The position numbers were made by a program, and so were the translations under genes. From Fasciola hepatica (lineage: Eukaryota; Platyhelminthes; Trematoda; Plagiorchiida; Fasciolidae): DNA of 64,000 nucleotides. Shown one piece after another: positions 32,368-44,300 of the stretch. The notes beneath the pieces were generated by a model, which ran no database searches, had not been told where the DNA came from, and worked only from the letters and a program-made list of their open reading frames with translations. Position 1 is the stretch's first letter; each line of letters opens with the position of its first letter. The DNA is taken from positions 3,782,001 to 3,846,000 of the forward strand of contig CANUEZ040000156.1 in the NCBI GenBank assembly GCA_948099385.1, read 5' to 3'.

Positions 32368-32540
32368 GAATGACTTTCCGACTCTGAAAGTTCATTGGCA
32401 GTATAAACACTGATGATGACACCGAGTGCATCGGATTCATCCCTCTCGTATAAAAGTCTGGCAGCTATCCCCAAGAAACGTTTTCTCCAAACTGTGTTCA
32501 GCTTGGCATCCAACACTGGCTCCTGCGCGAGTAACGCCTT
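32368..32540 (-). CDS. Candidate host exon R, duplication copy 2
   Basis: Second copy of exon R (23290-23462). A single T-to-C change on the plus strand (32432) alters DESN to DESD; the frame and both splice signals are kept. The adjoining 34-nt candidate intron (32541-32574) also carries one substitution (32553). Confidence 0.5.
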
Positions 32541-32574
32541 CTTCAATCTGGTTCGCCACTTTCACGGCCTTCAC

Positions 32575-33042
32575 TTTAAATATCCACAGGTCCAAATCTT
32601 GCCAATTCACCAGGAACCATAGAAGCCTAAAGGCATACTCGCTTTTCGATCTTCTTTCTGCCGCTTCAAACTTAGGGTTTTTCATTATTTCAAAACAAAT
32701 CCGACATTATTTGAGTTATTTCCTCCAAATTCGAGTCTTCAGCAAAAGCCCTTGTGACTGCACCCCAGTGGACCAACTTTCCTCGAAAGTTTTGGGGTCT
32801 CTGGGATGCTGTGCTCGCGCCGATGCAATTCAACCAATCCAAAGTATCAATCAAAAAGGTTAACCAGGAAGGGCTGGGCTTAGCACTAACCAAAGTTACA
32901 GCATTGTCAAAATCACGAGAATATTGTCGTATTTCCTGCTCTTCGAACAGGTCCTTGCTTTCGTCCCGTATGCTGCTTGGCTCTCTACAGAGCTCAGTGA
33001 ACATCTTTCGATGCATTCCATACAAAACATTCACCATGAAAT
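32575..33042 (-). CDS. Candidate host exons Q and P, duplication copy 2
   Basis: Second copy of blocks Q (about 32575-32670) and P (about 32706-33042). Compared with copy 1 there is one extra base in the interval between them (near 32680), within the stretch I suspect is intronic. If that stretch were coding, the two copies would be in different frames, which favours a non-coding interval or a dead gene. The protein is unrecognised. Confidence 0.35.
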
Positions 33043-34340
33043 CTGCCTTTCAACGGCTCGTTCTCTTGTGGCACAACTTTTGAGCCCGCGTTTATAGGAG
33101 TTCAACACCTCTGGTCCACTGAACCTGTTTTTCAACGGTTCCAGTCAGATAATTTTTTCGCGCTCCACCTGAAGTAGTCCTGCTATTCCTGAAGGTGTAC
33201 CCGCTCCGTTAAGTCTGATTCATTTGACAGATATCCGTGTCCCTGACTGTTACAGTTTCAAAAAAGATGAGAGATTTGGCTCCGCCAAACTCAGCAAAAC
33301 ACTAAGATAATTCCCAGAAAAAGATAGAAATAGAGTTCAATTAACTTTACAGAAGGCTAATCACTTGTTCCTGGTCTACTTCTGCTTGCCACCAGACTAG
33401 ACGCGCCAGGAGTAGGCATACTGTCTGAAGACGGCCAAACTCCTGGGAAGCTAACGGGATTTCCTGATGAAAAATGTACCGAGTCAGAAATGCTTGACTT
33501 AATGAGCAAGAAAGGTGGGCAACAGAAGCAAACATACACTAGAGTTGAACTACCGGCGGTCTCAAGCAGGAGAACCATCGCTAGTTGTTGCGAGCAGAAG
33601 ATTAAACGCATTTAGAATAGCCTATAAGACAGAGCGGATTTCGGAGAGATTGTGGGGCTACAAATGTAACGCACAACTGCAAAGAGTATTATATTTGTTT
33701 GGCTGAACAAGAGCCGAGTTTGGTGGCTCCACCTGCTCCATCCTTGTGCGCCATTAGCACGCCGTTGCATTCCCCGAATAAACACCTCGCCCCGTTCCAG
33801 CGTTTGGAGTTCTACCCCCCTGCGCGCCTCCGGGTATAGTCTTTATCGTATCACGAACCGAGGACGAGGGGCTATAGACTGTATAGGAGAGCAGTTCTTG
33901 ACTCAACTTAACAGAATCCTAAGCTGGTGAACCAGAGCAGCAAATTTATTGCATCAAAGACCCTCGAAAGTCGTCGAACCACATTTATTCGCTTTTGTGT
34001 ATACACATTATGCCTTACAAACAGTAGATCCCGACTATCGCTACAATACTGGTTTTATAGTTTCCTCACGTGTATCTCCTCAGTGTCGTTTCACGGTCGC
34101 TCGATTGACCTTTATGTAGCCTTTTGCATTTGATTGTACACGGAGCTTACGGCTAGCAAAGACCGCAGGATTGACTCGGAACACTCCGTTATAGCAGTGT
34201 CCCCAGCCTTCGGTGAGTTATTTTATGACATTCCAACGGGGGAGGCATCGACCACTGCAATGAAACTTTTGTTTTTAATTTGCTCATGTGCCGGGGCATA
34301 TTTTTGACCGATTTCCCCTTTAAGATTTCAAGTCGAGTAC

Positions 34341-34688
34341 TGAAACGGTTATTCCGATGGTCGGTAACTTGTGGTCCAATTACCGAATCCCAAAGTCACA
34401 ACAAGATTAATTCGCTTATTCTGCTGTAGTGAATTAACAAATTATGCGCATATAAATTATGTATAAACCGCAATTGTACGGCCATAACTTTTAGCAGCGA
34501 ATACCAGAGTTCAGCAAAGGTCACTGCCAAGAACCACCATCACGGCAGCCCGAGTATGAACCAAAAATATGCAACGGCACATGAGAAAAATATAAACAAA
34601 TGCTACAAAGTGGTGGTTGATGAGCGCTGTACTTGTTCTCGGGTCAGCAAAACAAGGAGCATAGTCCCAACAATACAAGTATGTGACA
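34341..34688 (+). repeat. 348-bp LTR-like repeat, duplication copy 2
   Basis: Copy of 25262-25609 carried by the tandem duplication; one substitution (34647). It is not an independent insertion. Confidence 0.65.
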
Positions 34689-34838
34689 ACGGCTGGGGAG
34701 GATTTCCACACATGAAAGTTACGCCCCCCTTCTCGTCCTCCTCAATCAGTTATCACTTCAAATCGGTCCACTGTAGAAATCGACGCTCTAACTTTCTTTC
34801 AATTATTGAGCACTTTCAAGCCATCATTTTACCCAGGA

Positions 34839-36339
34839 CCTAAGGGTTTGCCGCCCACGGAAGTGGTTAAAAGCCGACCTGACTTGCCTTAATCACTACT
34901 CATTCTGTTTATCCTGTCAATGAAGTCCAGTCCGGCACCGGCAAACTTGAAATGCTCAGTCATAATCCCAGGCCATAAGAAAGACGTATAGCATGTGGCA
35001 ACGAGCTACCATCCATTAACCATACGCCCATTCTCTCTCGGTTATCTGAAGAACTCACAAAATAACACTTTGTGAAGTACTTCTTTAAAGTGGACATCAT
35101 TAATCCTCGAAATCTCGGCTTCCTTCGGTCGAGATCGTGCGCAACCTACCAACTCGATTTTTTGCATCCCATCATAAAGACGGCGGATAATGGAACGGCT
35201 CCTATTGTACTTTACTTGGATGTGTCAAAAGCATCTGAAGGTGAGCCACCTCCGCCCTCATCTTATGGCCAAAACCCGATCCTTTGGCATCACCGACCCT
35301 CAACTACCTTGGATCACTTCATGTCTGTCTAATCACCCCCAGGTAGTCTAAATAAACGGAAACTGTTCAAGGCTTAAACCGATTGCAAGTGGTGTTATAC
35401 AGGGTCGCGTTCATAGCCCCCTGCTCTTCTTCTTGGATTTAAAGGTTACATCACTCTCAGTGAGTCACGGCATCTCTTTTTGCTGATGATATGAAGATTG
35501 CCTACTCATTCGAGCCTGACGGCCTCTTCTCGGCTATCTTCAACATCTCTCAAGACATCTGCACTTGAAAGGCGGTGCTCAGATTGGCAGATGAATTTTT
35601 CTGATGGCAAATGTGAGATACTTACATATAAATGCAACCCACCCCCAGGGCTCCCAGCCATTTGTGGTTCATCCATTGCTAGCATACAAGTTCGGGACCT
35701 CGTCTTGAGCTATTCTTGCACATTCAACTTCTCCTAATATTTGGTCGTTCAATTCGCTAAGACCACAAAATGCCTGGGCCTAATGTTTCGCTCCTTTGGA
35801 CCTCGGGACTGCCTTCTCTCCCTCCAAAAATGTCATGCCGGACCCCTAATAAAATACTGCACTTTGGTCTTTTCCAGTATGCGCAAATCAGGCAGAATTG
35901 GCATTGAATCAGTCCACCGTAGTTTTACTATGCGACCGATTGGATGGAGCTTATTCCCTGGGCGTAGAGAAAGCCGCCAACTTTCTAAACTAGACCGCTG
36001 ATTGCCTAGCCAAAGGAAATTAAACCTTGCCTTCCCGTACAACATTCTTTACAGCAAATCATCTAATTCTAGTCCAGTGCATTGTGTGCCAGTTTCTAGC
36101 TATCCGCTAGGCTCTAGGTTTCCTACCCTCTCGATCCCCATTACCAACACTAATTTACTTTCACGCTTCCTAATCACTGTGAACTCTCGCCTGCGGAATA
36201 AATTATCGTTAGACCTACGCAGTTCTACTTCTATCCCTCTGATTAGAAACGCTTTGAATAAGTTCCTCGTGGTTACCCAAACCCTACTGCTCCCTAATGT
36301 CAATATATCCGATAACCAAGCCTATGAAAGAGTCTAGAC
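34839..36339 (+). mobile_element. CR1/jockey-type LINE, 5' truncated, duplication copy 2
   Basis: Second copy of 25760-27260, without differences that I noticed. The same motifs recur (FADD at 35479-35490). It arose by segmental duplication, not by a second retrotransposition, because the flanks are duplicated too. Confidence 0.8.
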
Positions 36340-37022
36340 TTTTTAATCGTGCAAACACAGGCAGCCAATGTCAGATGAAACTGAGTGAAAATTCTCAGTA
36401 TATCTGCCTCCTACAGTAAGAAACTAGCCCCAAAATGTCATCGTCTAATAATGTTTCTTTTTATATCGGCTCCCGTTTATCCTCAGCTGGGACCATCCCA
36501 GACCGCGTTTCTCTACTTTTTCTTCATTTCCGGACCTTCGTTCTCGGGCGCCTTTCGCTCTATCACTTTGAGTACCCTCGAGGCCAAAATGGTCACTGAC
36601 TTGGCATTTGCCTTCACCCGTCCATCGGCTATTCGTAGGCCATCCAACTGAGGCACCTCAGGCTATGCTCCGGGATGCCCCAAAGGCTGGTCACCTGGTC
36701 GTGGACTGCCTGATATTCACGGCATCTCGGCCCCACCGGGATAACTCATACCAACCCAAATGATGTGTGGCGCGGTCAGATTCACGGGGTCGCCGACGTC
36801 ATTCGGGCGTGCAGGTCATCTGCAACGATGGACGGGCGCTACTAGGTTGGCGGATCGTGCCCCTGTCAGAAGGAGTGGAGTTCAGGTTAGCTACCCGGCG
36901 TACGGCCAGCCTAACCGACTAGCGCCACTCGCGGATTGAAAAACAAGGTCCCCTGCATCGTATAGCTGACACCCGTTGCCTCATCAAACGTCCCTGAACA
37001 AGATCTACCATAAGTCCGGTAA

Positions 37023-40000
37023 ACTCCCAAATCGATATAAGCACACATTTTCGAAAGGCTAGAAAATGTGCGCCACTAATTGCTACCACCGACATTTATC
37101 TCCACTGACTTGCCTTCCATCTCTCTGGATTGATCCCGTTTTTACCTTCATTTTGCCTCGTTCAATTGCCTAGATTCTTTATCCGAAACAAGAAGCGGTT
37201 TCACTGCTCAGATAACTTCATTATGAAAGTCACAATTCCTGATATACTGTTGAAGAGACCAATTGTCCACTGGGCAATCTGTGTGTCACCACTCCATTTA
37301 TCTAACGCGAAAGCATCATTTGAGCATCGCTGCTCTCACCTGCCAACAATATCACAAAACACGAACTCATCTGCTTTCCAGCGCTCCATCTGCGCGACAC
37401 CAGTTCTATGTTCCATTGTATCCTTCTCCTTCATCCCCTGTCATTCACTCATTTGCATTTCCTGACACTCACACTGGTAATGAGCTGTCCGAAATCCGGG
37501 ACACCAGTCATTCGATCGCTTCTTCAGCTTCCCATGCCAGACTTCATCATATCCAGCCATGCAATCACCTGCAACTTCTATGGGAATTTCATGTGATCTA
37601 CCCTTATACGACTCTATCACTTAACTATATGTCAGCCCCTTGCATCCACTTTGTTAAAAACATTTTATGCTCCCATGCTATACACCAATGAACCCAGAAA
37701 AATCCAAAACGGTGTCACATTCTGCTCATCTATGAAACTCTGTCGTGGTTCTACCAAGCTATCTTGGTCGACCACCGGCGCCACGACCGACGGGCTCTTT
37801 TCCGTTATCTTCAGCTGGAAATCCACTACCGTATTATGTAGCCGACCTCGGAATTGTTCGGCGACCGATTGAAACCCCTAACCCCTCGGTGAAACAACGT
37901 CCATCTCTGTACACCAAATCAAAGCTGATTTACGAACTTCAGTGTAGTTATTGAGCTACCTACTTGGGTCGAACAGAGCGGTAGTTAAGTAACCGAGTGT
38001 TTGCGCACTTTCCAAGTTGGGTGCAATGTTTTTTGATGCAGTCAGTGTCAGATCAAAGGCATAATGACAGCGATCGAAACCATACAAACCCCTTCGTCGG
38101 CCGTCGCTCGTCATCTTCTGATGACTCAACACCAGCTGACCGAAGCACTGCGTTCCGGGTCATTTACGTGGCAAAGAATACCAGGCTTTTGAGGTTTGCC
38201 GAGGCCGTTGCCGTACACCGACGAAAACCTATATGGTGTCAGCAGAAGCAGCTCTTTGTTAATGTCTTTACCGTCGTGACGTAACTTGACTATGTGACTT
38301 ACCCTATATTTGTCGAAAATTATGGTTTATATGAACTTATACAAACAGTATCGTTCTGCAGTACGTACCATGTTGAGATGCGGCAAAATCGCCCCGGACG
38401 TTGATCGTGCTGTGCTGCAATTCTGACTTTCCTTTTCAAGGTTATTTCGGGAAAAGCATTTTTCAATCAGCTGTTTTGACGGTTTCAGTAATGCCTCTTT
38501 AGGTTGATTCCGTCGCATATCCAACATATATTTCCCTATTATGACTTTTTCGTTGTTCATCCATATTTATCATTTGTCAGCCTCGGAGGCACCTCAGATA
38601 AACTGATAGATGGACACCATTTCAATTAACTCTTGCATATTGCTATTTTTCCATCAGTCTTCCACTACTGAACATCCACTCTGAATACCACTTTGAAAAC
38701 AAAGTCTCTGATCCTGTGCTGAAAATGAAGTATATATATGACAGGTTATTGAACATCCGGCTGTTTTTCTGATGCTCCTTTAACAGGGAATGCTGGGGCG
38801 AGGGAACGGTGTGAACATCAAGGCCAACGAACGAACCAAACGAGGGCCACAGACAAAAGATCAGGCGGCGAATATGTCCGAGGCGTCCCGAAGGAGGCAA
38901 AAGGAAGCATACAGGCAGCCAAAGAGGAAGCAGCGGGATCTCTGGCAACCAGCAAGATAGCCCAGATGAAGGGCTGCCGATCGAGCCGGCAACTGAGACG
39001 GTCGGACCAACCGAAGGAAAATGACGGTCAAGAGAAGCAAGCCATCGGCCACAGGCAACTGGACAGAACGCAGCCGAAGCGCTCAAGCAGCGGCAATAGC
39101 AATCTTGGTGCCACACTGTCTGGAAAGCGGCCTATACAAACGACTGTGTGTGTTCCATCACTTGACTTGTGTGACCGTGGGAATACAAGTATCCTGCCGT
39201 GTGTTGTCGTCCTTGTTGCATTCCATGTCACACCTCTGTCAGGACATCTCGGTAAGAAATCATCCGCACGTTTTCGCAGTATCACTTACGGACCATTTGT
39301 ATATGACCTCAAAAAGTCACCGTATATCGAACTCTCAGTCCACTTCATAATCAAATTGTGTTCACCAACTAACCCAAAACGAGCCCCTTTTTGAATCGCA
39401 AACCATTCGCCCGTCAGCTTTCTCCACTCTAATCCACCGAGCTCCCAGTTTCGGCCTTCCACATACATCCTTTATGGGTGAGTCTTCCATAACTAGTTGA
39501 TGGAATGTAAGCACTAATAGTAAAGACAGTTCATGGAAACCATCGAAAGCTCCGACGAAATGACGGGGACTGTTAAGGTGAAGACCGTCCACTGAGTGCA
39601 GTATCAGCCACCTCGAGAGTAAAGACGGAGAAGCCGATAACACGGAAACCCAGTAGGCTCTCCCTCATTCGCCTTTGAGGTGGGTAGGAGAACCCACATG
39701 TGTGAGGGCTTTTACGATATACTGACGTATTGAACTACCATAAATCCTGACACTTACACAATTACATGGTGCACGTTCATACATCATGACCTCCGCCAAA
39801 CACGTTGCATTGCTCGCCGCTTTTCGTTGACGACACAGAGGGCCTTTGGCATATGCAGTAGTAGCTGTGATTCTATCATGTACCCAACACACACACCGAT
39901 CACACCTATGTAGTACACCTTTATACCTCTAGACCTCTATCAGAGCACGCCGCAGGGCTGATTGTTCCCCGTTTATCACTGACATTATGGCAGATGTCTC

Positions 40001-41580
40001 CCGTAAGTGATGTTTGCTACTATTTGCCCATGTACCAGATTGAGACCTCATCCATAACACCCAAACCCACACCCACACAAACACACACAAACGCACGCTG
40101 CTGAGACACAACGGCTTACCCGAGGACAGCACCTATGTTTTGCTCCTAAGCCCACCATCGACCAGCCATTTTTATGGACGACTTAGAGTAACCTCGCGCC
40201 GGTGTAGCCACCGGATCAAGTGCGATCGTGAGTAGAACTTTGACGACAAGTTATTAGGCACGCGCACGGACAGCAGGGTCTAGGTAGGCGGGAAAGGTCA
40301 GTACCCTCATTCCAAACCATTGATTTTGCTAAGATTTGGGAGGATTTTGGTGGGCGGTGTAACTACCGGTCGCGGAAAATCCCCCCAAAAACCACTGCAG
40401 TTCCGTGTTTCCTTATCATCACTCACCTACTTACACCATTGACTTGTTTTATGCACTGTTCGGTTTTACGGACAAAAGCTTGTTTGTTCGCACCCAGCGT
40501 GCTGCTCTGTCATATCCTTGGTCTGGACCTACGTGATGCACGTGCTCGTTTCTCGCCTGATGCAATTCGGCTCTCGTTTTTTAAGTTCTTGCAATTGCAT
40601 AATTGATGTTTGCATCCGTTTCGTGTCGCTGTTCGTCTGATGATCTAGTGTCGTAGAATAACACGGATAATCGCTTTCTGATTTCGGGATCCGTTGCGAA
40701 TTTTGCTACACATTGCTCGAACTCGTTCTACACTAATGTCGTGGGAAATCATACTTTCTGCTCCAATTACGCAATTCTTCTCCTGAGAGAACACCTCGCA
40801 TTTCCCCCGACCCTACACACCTGCTATTTACCAGGTCACTTGAGCTATTGGTTCAAGTGCTAGTCCGTCATCACCAACCATCTTTCCAACTCTCCGTCAG
40901 TGCATTTTTTAAAAATATCTCTGTCACTATACTCTCCCCTGCCACTTTATACCAATACTATCGTACTTCTTGCTCGGTTTTTTCCTCCCCTGCTTTACTT
41001 GATTACGTATTCCGACCATAAAACCCACTTCACTGAATACTGAGCGACGTGTTCTTTGGACCCTGAAGTTTAGTTTTGCCGGGCATTCATTTATCTGACC
41101 ACTATAACCTCTACACTATTTTGTGCCACACACGTCCAGCTGGATATAGGAGGATACCTTTCGTGACCTCCCTTTTGCGGTTTGATCGTGCAACAGAGCA
41201 TTCTTTGGGTACCCTCGAAGTAAAACATTGTTATTATTATTACTACTTTGGGCCTACGCAACACTTCTTCCACGAATAAAACTGGACGTTCCTTGGACCG
41301 GACCTTCCTCCTGGCTTTGACCTGTGCTTCCCTATTCGGGTTTAAGGCCATTATTGACTTCAGTAATACTACGTTACTTCTGCCACAGAAGTACTGCCCA
41401 TTGTTTGGATTGATAACGGGATACTCCATGGTTTCCGGTGATATGAGGATAACTCTTCAGAAGGTTGACGAAGAAAGGTACCCCGTGCGCGTGTGAGATG
41501 GCTTGCTAGTCTGTGGTCTTCGAAAACCAGTGAAGTAATTTCTCCACAATTTCGTTGCTAAAGCGATTCTTGAGCCCTTC
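37023..41580. other. No gene recognised, right flank of the duplication
   Basis: About 4.5 kb. Open frames up to 157 codons occur (minus 39116-38643, plus 37263-37691 and 38966-39394), but they overlap in several frames, are rich in Ser, His and Pro or Leu, and lack known motifs. A CA-rich microsatellite lies at about 40055-40100. The segment ending TACCCTCGAAGTAAAACATTG followed by TTATTATTATTAC (41210-41248) looks like the 3' tail of a LINE or SINE. Confidence 0.45.
40055..40100. repeat. Imperfect (CA)n microsatellite
   Basis: The run reads CACCCAAACCCACACCCACA followed by CAAACACACACAAACGCACG. It is a simple repeat with no further signal. Confidence 0.7.
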
Positions 41581-43250
41581 AAATCATCAAATTATTGATA
41601 ATTGATGATTGTACATTTCTTGACCGTGGTCAAGGCAAACGCACAAGGCAAGATCAGAAAATACAGCGGCACATAACAATATGAGGTTTTCACAATTTTT
41701 AAATTCGAGAATCACACAGTAACCGAAATAAGACGGTAAAGTCATGTGCTGTTTGAGTGAACTAAAGTGGTTGTGGTTGAAGCGGGAATTATAAACCGGT
41801 TTCGAATTCGGGGAGGGCGGTGTGGAAGGCTGGAAAAACGTGGGAATGCTGATATAAGCAACACTGGAGAGTGTTAAAATGTGCGGCGGTCGCGAGGACC
41901 TGAAGAACTATAGGTCGGATATCACAACATGGACAGCAAGTTGAGGCATGAGTTTCAACGAAATGCCTTATGAGTGCCGAAAACCGGCTGCTACGGATCA
42001 CGGCATCCAGATATGGACACGAGGGTGTACCGACTGGATAACTGGACCGTCACTAACTGGTAACCGGGCGGGAGAGTTACCAAATAACAGGGTTGAAGGC
42101 AAAGTCAGCACGGGGCTATCAACGTGCAGTCAGAGATACCAGCGAAATATAGAACATTGATCCAGCATTGGGTAACTAATTGTGGGGGGAGCACGTGAAA
42201 TAAATGCAAATGAGTCAAATGTGATAATAAGACGGATCTTTTGTGCAGGTGATTTCAGTGTCATATGGAAATTTACATGAAGGCGAAAAAATTCACAGGG
42301 AATGCAATGAATTTTTGGCGAGCTTGAATGGTGTGTGGAGGCAGAAAGGACTTTCAAAGAGGAGCCGTCGAAGAAGCAGACCAGCGGAGGCATACACTTC
42401 TGATGCTGCTAGGCAGAAGTTGGAAGAGTGTAAAGATAAAATTCTTTTATATATGTGATAAAAGAATTATTAGCCAAATTCAAGTTGGCTACAGGTGGCT
42501 GGTGTTCTGTTTCATAAAGACCTTGGTTGCAAGTGATGGCAGGTGGAATGGTGAAGGTAGCGGCAAAAAGGGTTAGTTTGACGAAGTGGGCAGAGTAGGT
42601 TGGGAACGCAGAGGCGAGGGCTGCGTCCCAGTCATTGATTTCGTGCTGCAACCCGGAATGAATTGAACCGTTGAAGTGGAGTACTGGAAATGGATGTTGA
42701 GCGGGTGTGGGATGACGGTTGGTATCAGAAATCAGCTCTGCTGTCCGGTGGGTTTTCACGAGGGTTTGTTACTCCGGTTATAGGATTATGTTCAGCCATG
42801 TACTGTGCCCCTTACGACGTCAGCAAACGAGAGTATAGGTTTAAACCATCGTCAATCAAATTGATCAAATCACCTAGTCCGGGAATAAAGTCGAGTAGGC
42901 CGGTGGCTACCCAAGTAACCAATGCGATCTGAAAGAGATCAGGAGCGCGGCAGTCTGGAAAGTGTTCCAGCTGTGGGTTATGGTTATCTTTTTGATGGAA
43001 ACTAGAAAGTGAACGTTTTGTTATCTGAACATTTATCTACCACTCGGATAGTGGGCAGGCCTACTAGGGATCCCCGGACGGAGACTGGCAGTTTTCTGGG
43101 GTAGTTGAGTGACAGTAGAAATTTGGGGAGATATCGGGTAAGTGGTGGATGAGGAGAGGGGGTAATTTGGGAACCAGGAATAAAACAATAGTCGAGGGTA
43201 TGATCTGGAGGGAGAATGGGAAGATAGCAGTCAGGTCGGTTCACCAGCTG
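41580..43250 (-). repeat. Unrecognised long repeat, minus-strand copy (family U)
   Basis: Read on the minus strand, this segment matches 56100-57925 on the plus strand at two blocks in the same order and at similar distance. The internal block (42985-42895) contains CATAACCCACAGCTGGAAC and GGTTACTTGGGTAGCCACCG. The 3' block (41830-41590) contains CGAATTCGAAACCGGTT and TTGACCACGGTCAAGAAATG. A third copy of the 3' block is at 54950-55185. The element is pyrimidine-rich on its own sense strand and shows no recognisable reverse transcriptase, transposase or other protein. A short palindrome (AATCATCAA...TTGATGATT) sits at its 3' edge (about 41582-41610). Confidence 0.6.
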
Positions 43251-44300
43251 TGGCCAGGGACGGCAAACAGTGAAGAGGAAGGAAAAACTCAGTGCTAAGG
43301 TGAAGCTTTTTCATGTGAAAGCAAACGTGCTGGCGTTCCGCGGGGTCGTGAGAAATCAGAGGTATACGGATTCCAGTTGGAATGGGGTCTTAACTCATCA
43401 TGAGCATATGCGCAGAAAGTGTGGCTTGGTTACTGAAGAATAGTAATCTGCGTGACAAGACCCCAATAATCGAGAAACGCGCAAGAAAAGCAGGATGAGA
43501 CCACTGAGTTCTAGCCTGAGACAGGGGAATCAAGTGAAGGAGAGCACCTATCACTTAACGATAAAACCGTTTTTTTAATGGAGCTAGTGTCAGTAGACAT
43601 TTTGGATGGGTAGGTGAGTCAACAACGTAGCAGACAAATCACCCCTCACAACTGTCATCACTATTTGTGCGTGGACTCGAGAAGAACGTAGAAAAGGTGA
43701 AGTTGCTGATGGTAAGCCATAGAAGTGCGTTGATTACTTTTCTCATTCCATCCACCAGTACAGGTGAGGTTTAGCCCAGAGCTGTAAACCGTAGGCATAT
43801 CAATACCGGGGTGTCGTCAGTGCAAGGCCGATGGTTACTCTGTCGAAATCCGACGGACACACTTCAGGAGCATGTTATTGTTATGAAAAAATTGAGTACG
43901 AGCCTCCAGCACCGTAGGAGTCAGGTCGGATCTTTGGACTTGAGGCTTGAATCACTAGCCGCTGAACTAGTCTAGGTCAGTTCATATTCTTGCCCCAGTA
44001 AGTGTCATTCGATTGTCTATTAGCCACGACTTCTGTTTCCTTTTTCTCCTTTTTCGTTTACTTTCTTTCTGGGCTACCTGAAGGAAGGAGACCGGAACTG
44101 GGCTTGACCTCCGCAGCGCAGCATATCGTTGGTTACCAGCCGTGTCCCCGTTCAAGCCCATCCCCCAACCAAGAGGGTCATAATAAATAGAGTTTGGTTC
44201 GTGGTGCCAATAGGAGGGGGTCGGGAGTAAGGGAAATAAGAGAGGAGTTTTGGGGAGCGACGGAGGGTACAGATGGGAGCAACGAGTGACGGATGTGAAG
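43251..44300. other. Unassigned stretch between repeat U and CR1-B
   Basis: About 1 kb without a recognised gene. A minus-strand frame at 44344-43982 is open for 120 codons and rich in Pro, Ser and Lys; it probably belongs to the eroded 3' region of CR1-B. The plus strand here is purine-rich, like the neighbouring repeat. Confidence 0.4.

Larger units (their letters stand above)
27951..37022. repeat. 9.08-kb tandem duplication, copy 2
   Basis: Direct repeat of 18873-27943 in the same orientation. Identity stops at 37022, after CCGGTAA; the next bases differ from both the copy junction and the left flank, so the breakpoint shows no long flanking homology. Whether this is a real recent duplication or an assembly artefact (for example two haplotypes joined end to end) cannot be told from the sequence alone. 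Confidence 0.97.

Noticed and set aside
37263..37691. Plus-strand frame of 142 codons rich in His, Ser and Pro
   Set aside because: Another frame over the same bases is also open (37130-37465), and no motif or homologue is recognised.
38643..39394. Overlapping frames of 142-157 codons on both strands
   Set aside because: No domain, several frames open at once, and residue content typical of translated non-coding DNA.
40010..40100. CA-rich repeats considered as a CRISPR-like or telomeric array
   Set aside because: No regular spacer structure and no telomeric TTAGGG-type unit; it is a plain microsatellite.
42249..42458. Plus-strand open block after TTTTGTGCAG, 70 codons, looking like a terminal exon
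   Set aside because: It lies inside the minus-strand copy of repeat U, has no partner exon and no polyadenylation signal close by.
43895..43980. tRNA-like stretch with short inverted segments
   Set aside because: No cloverleaf with conserved D- and T-loop bases could be drawn.
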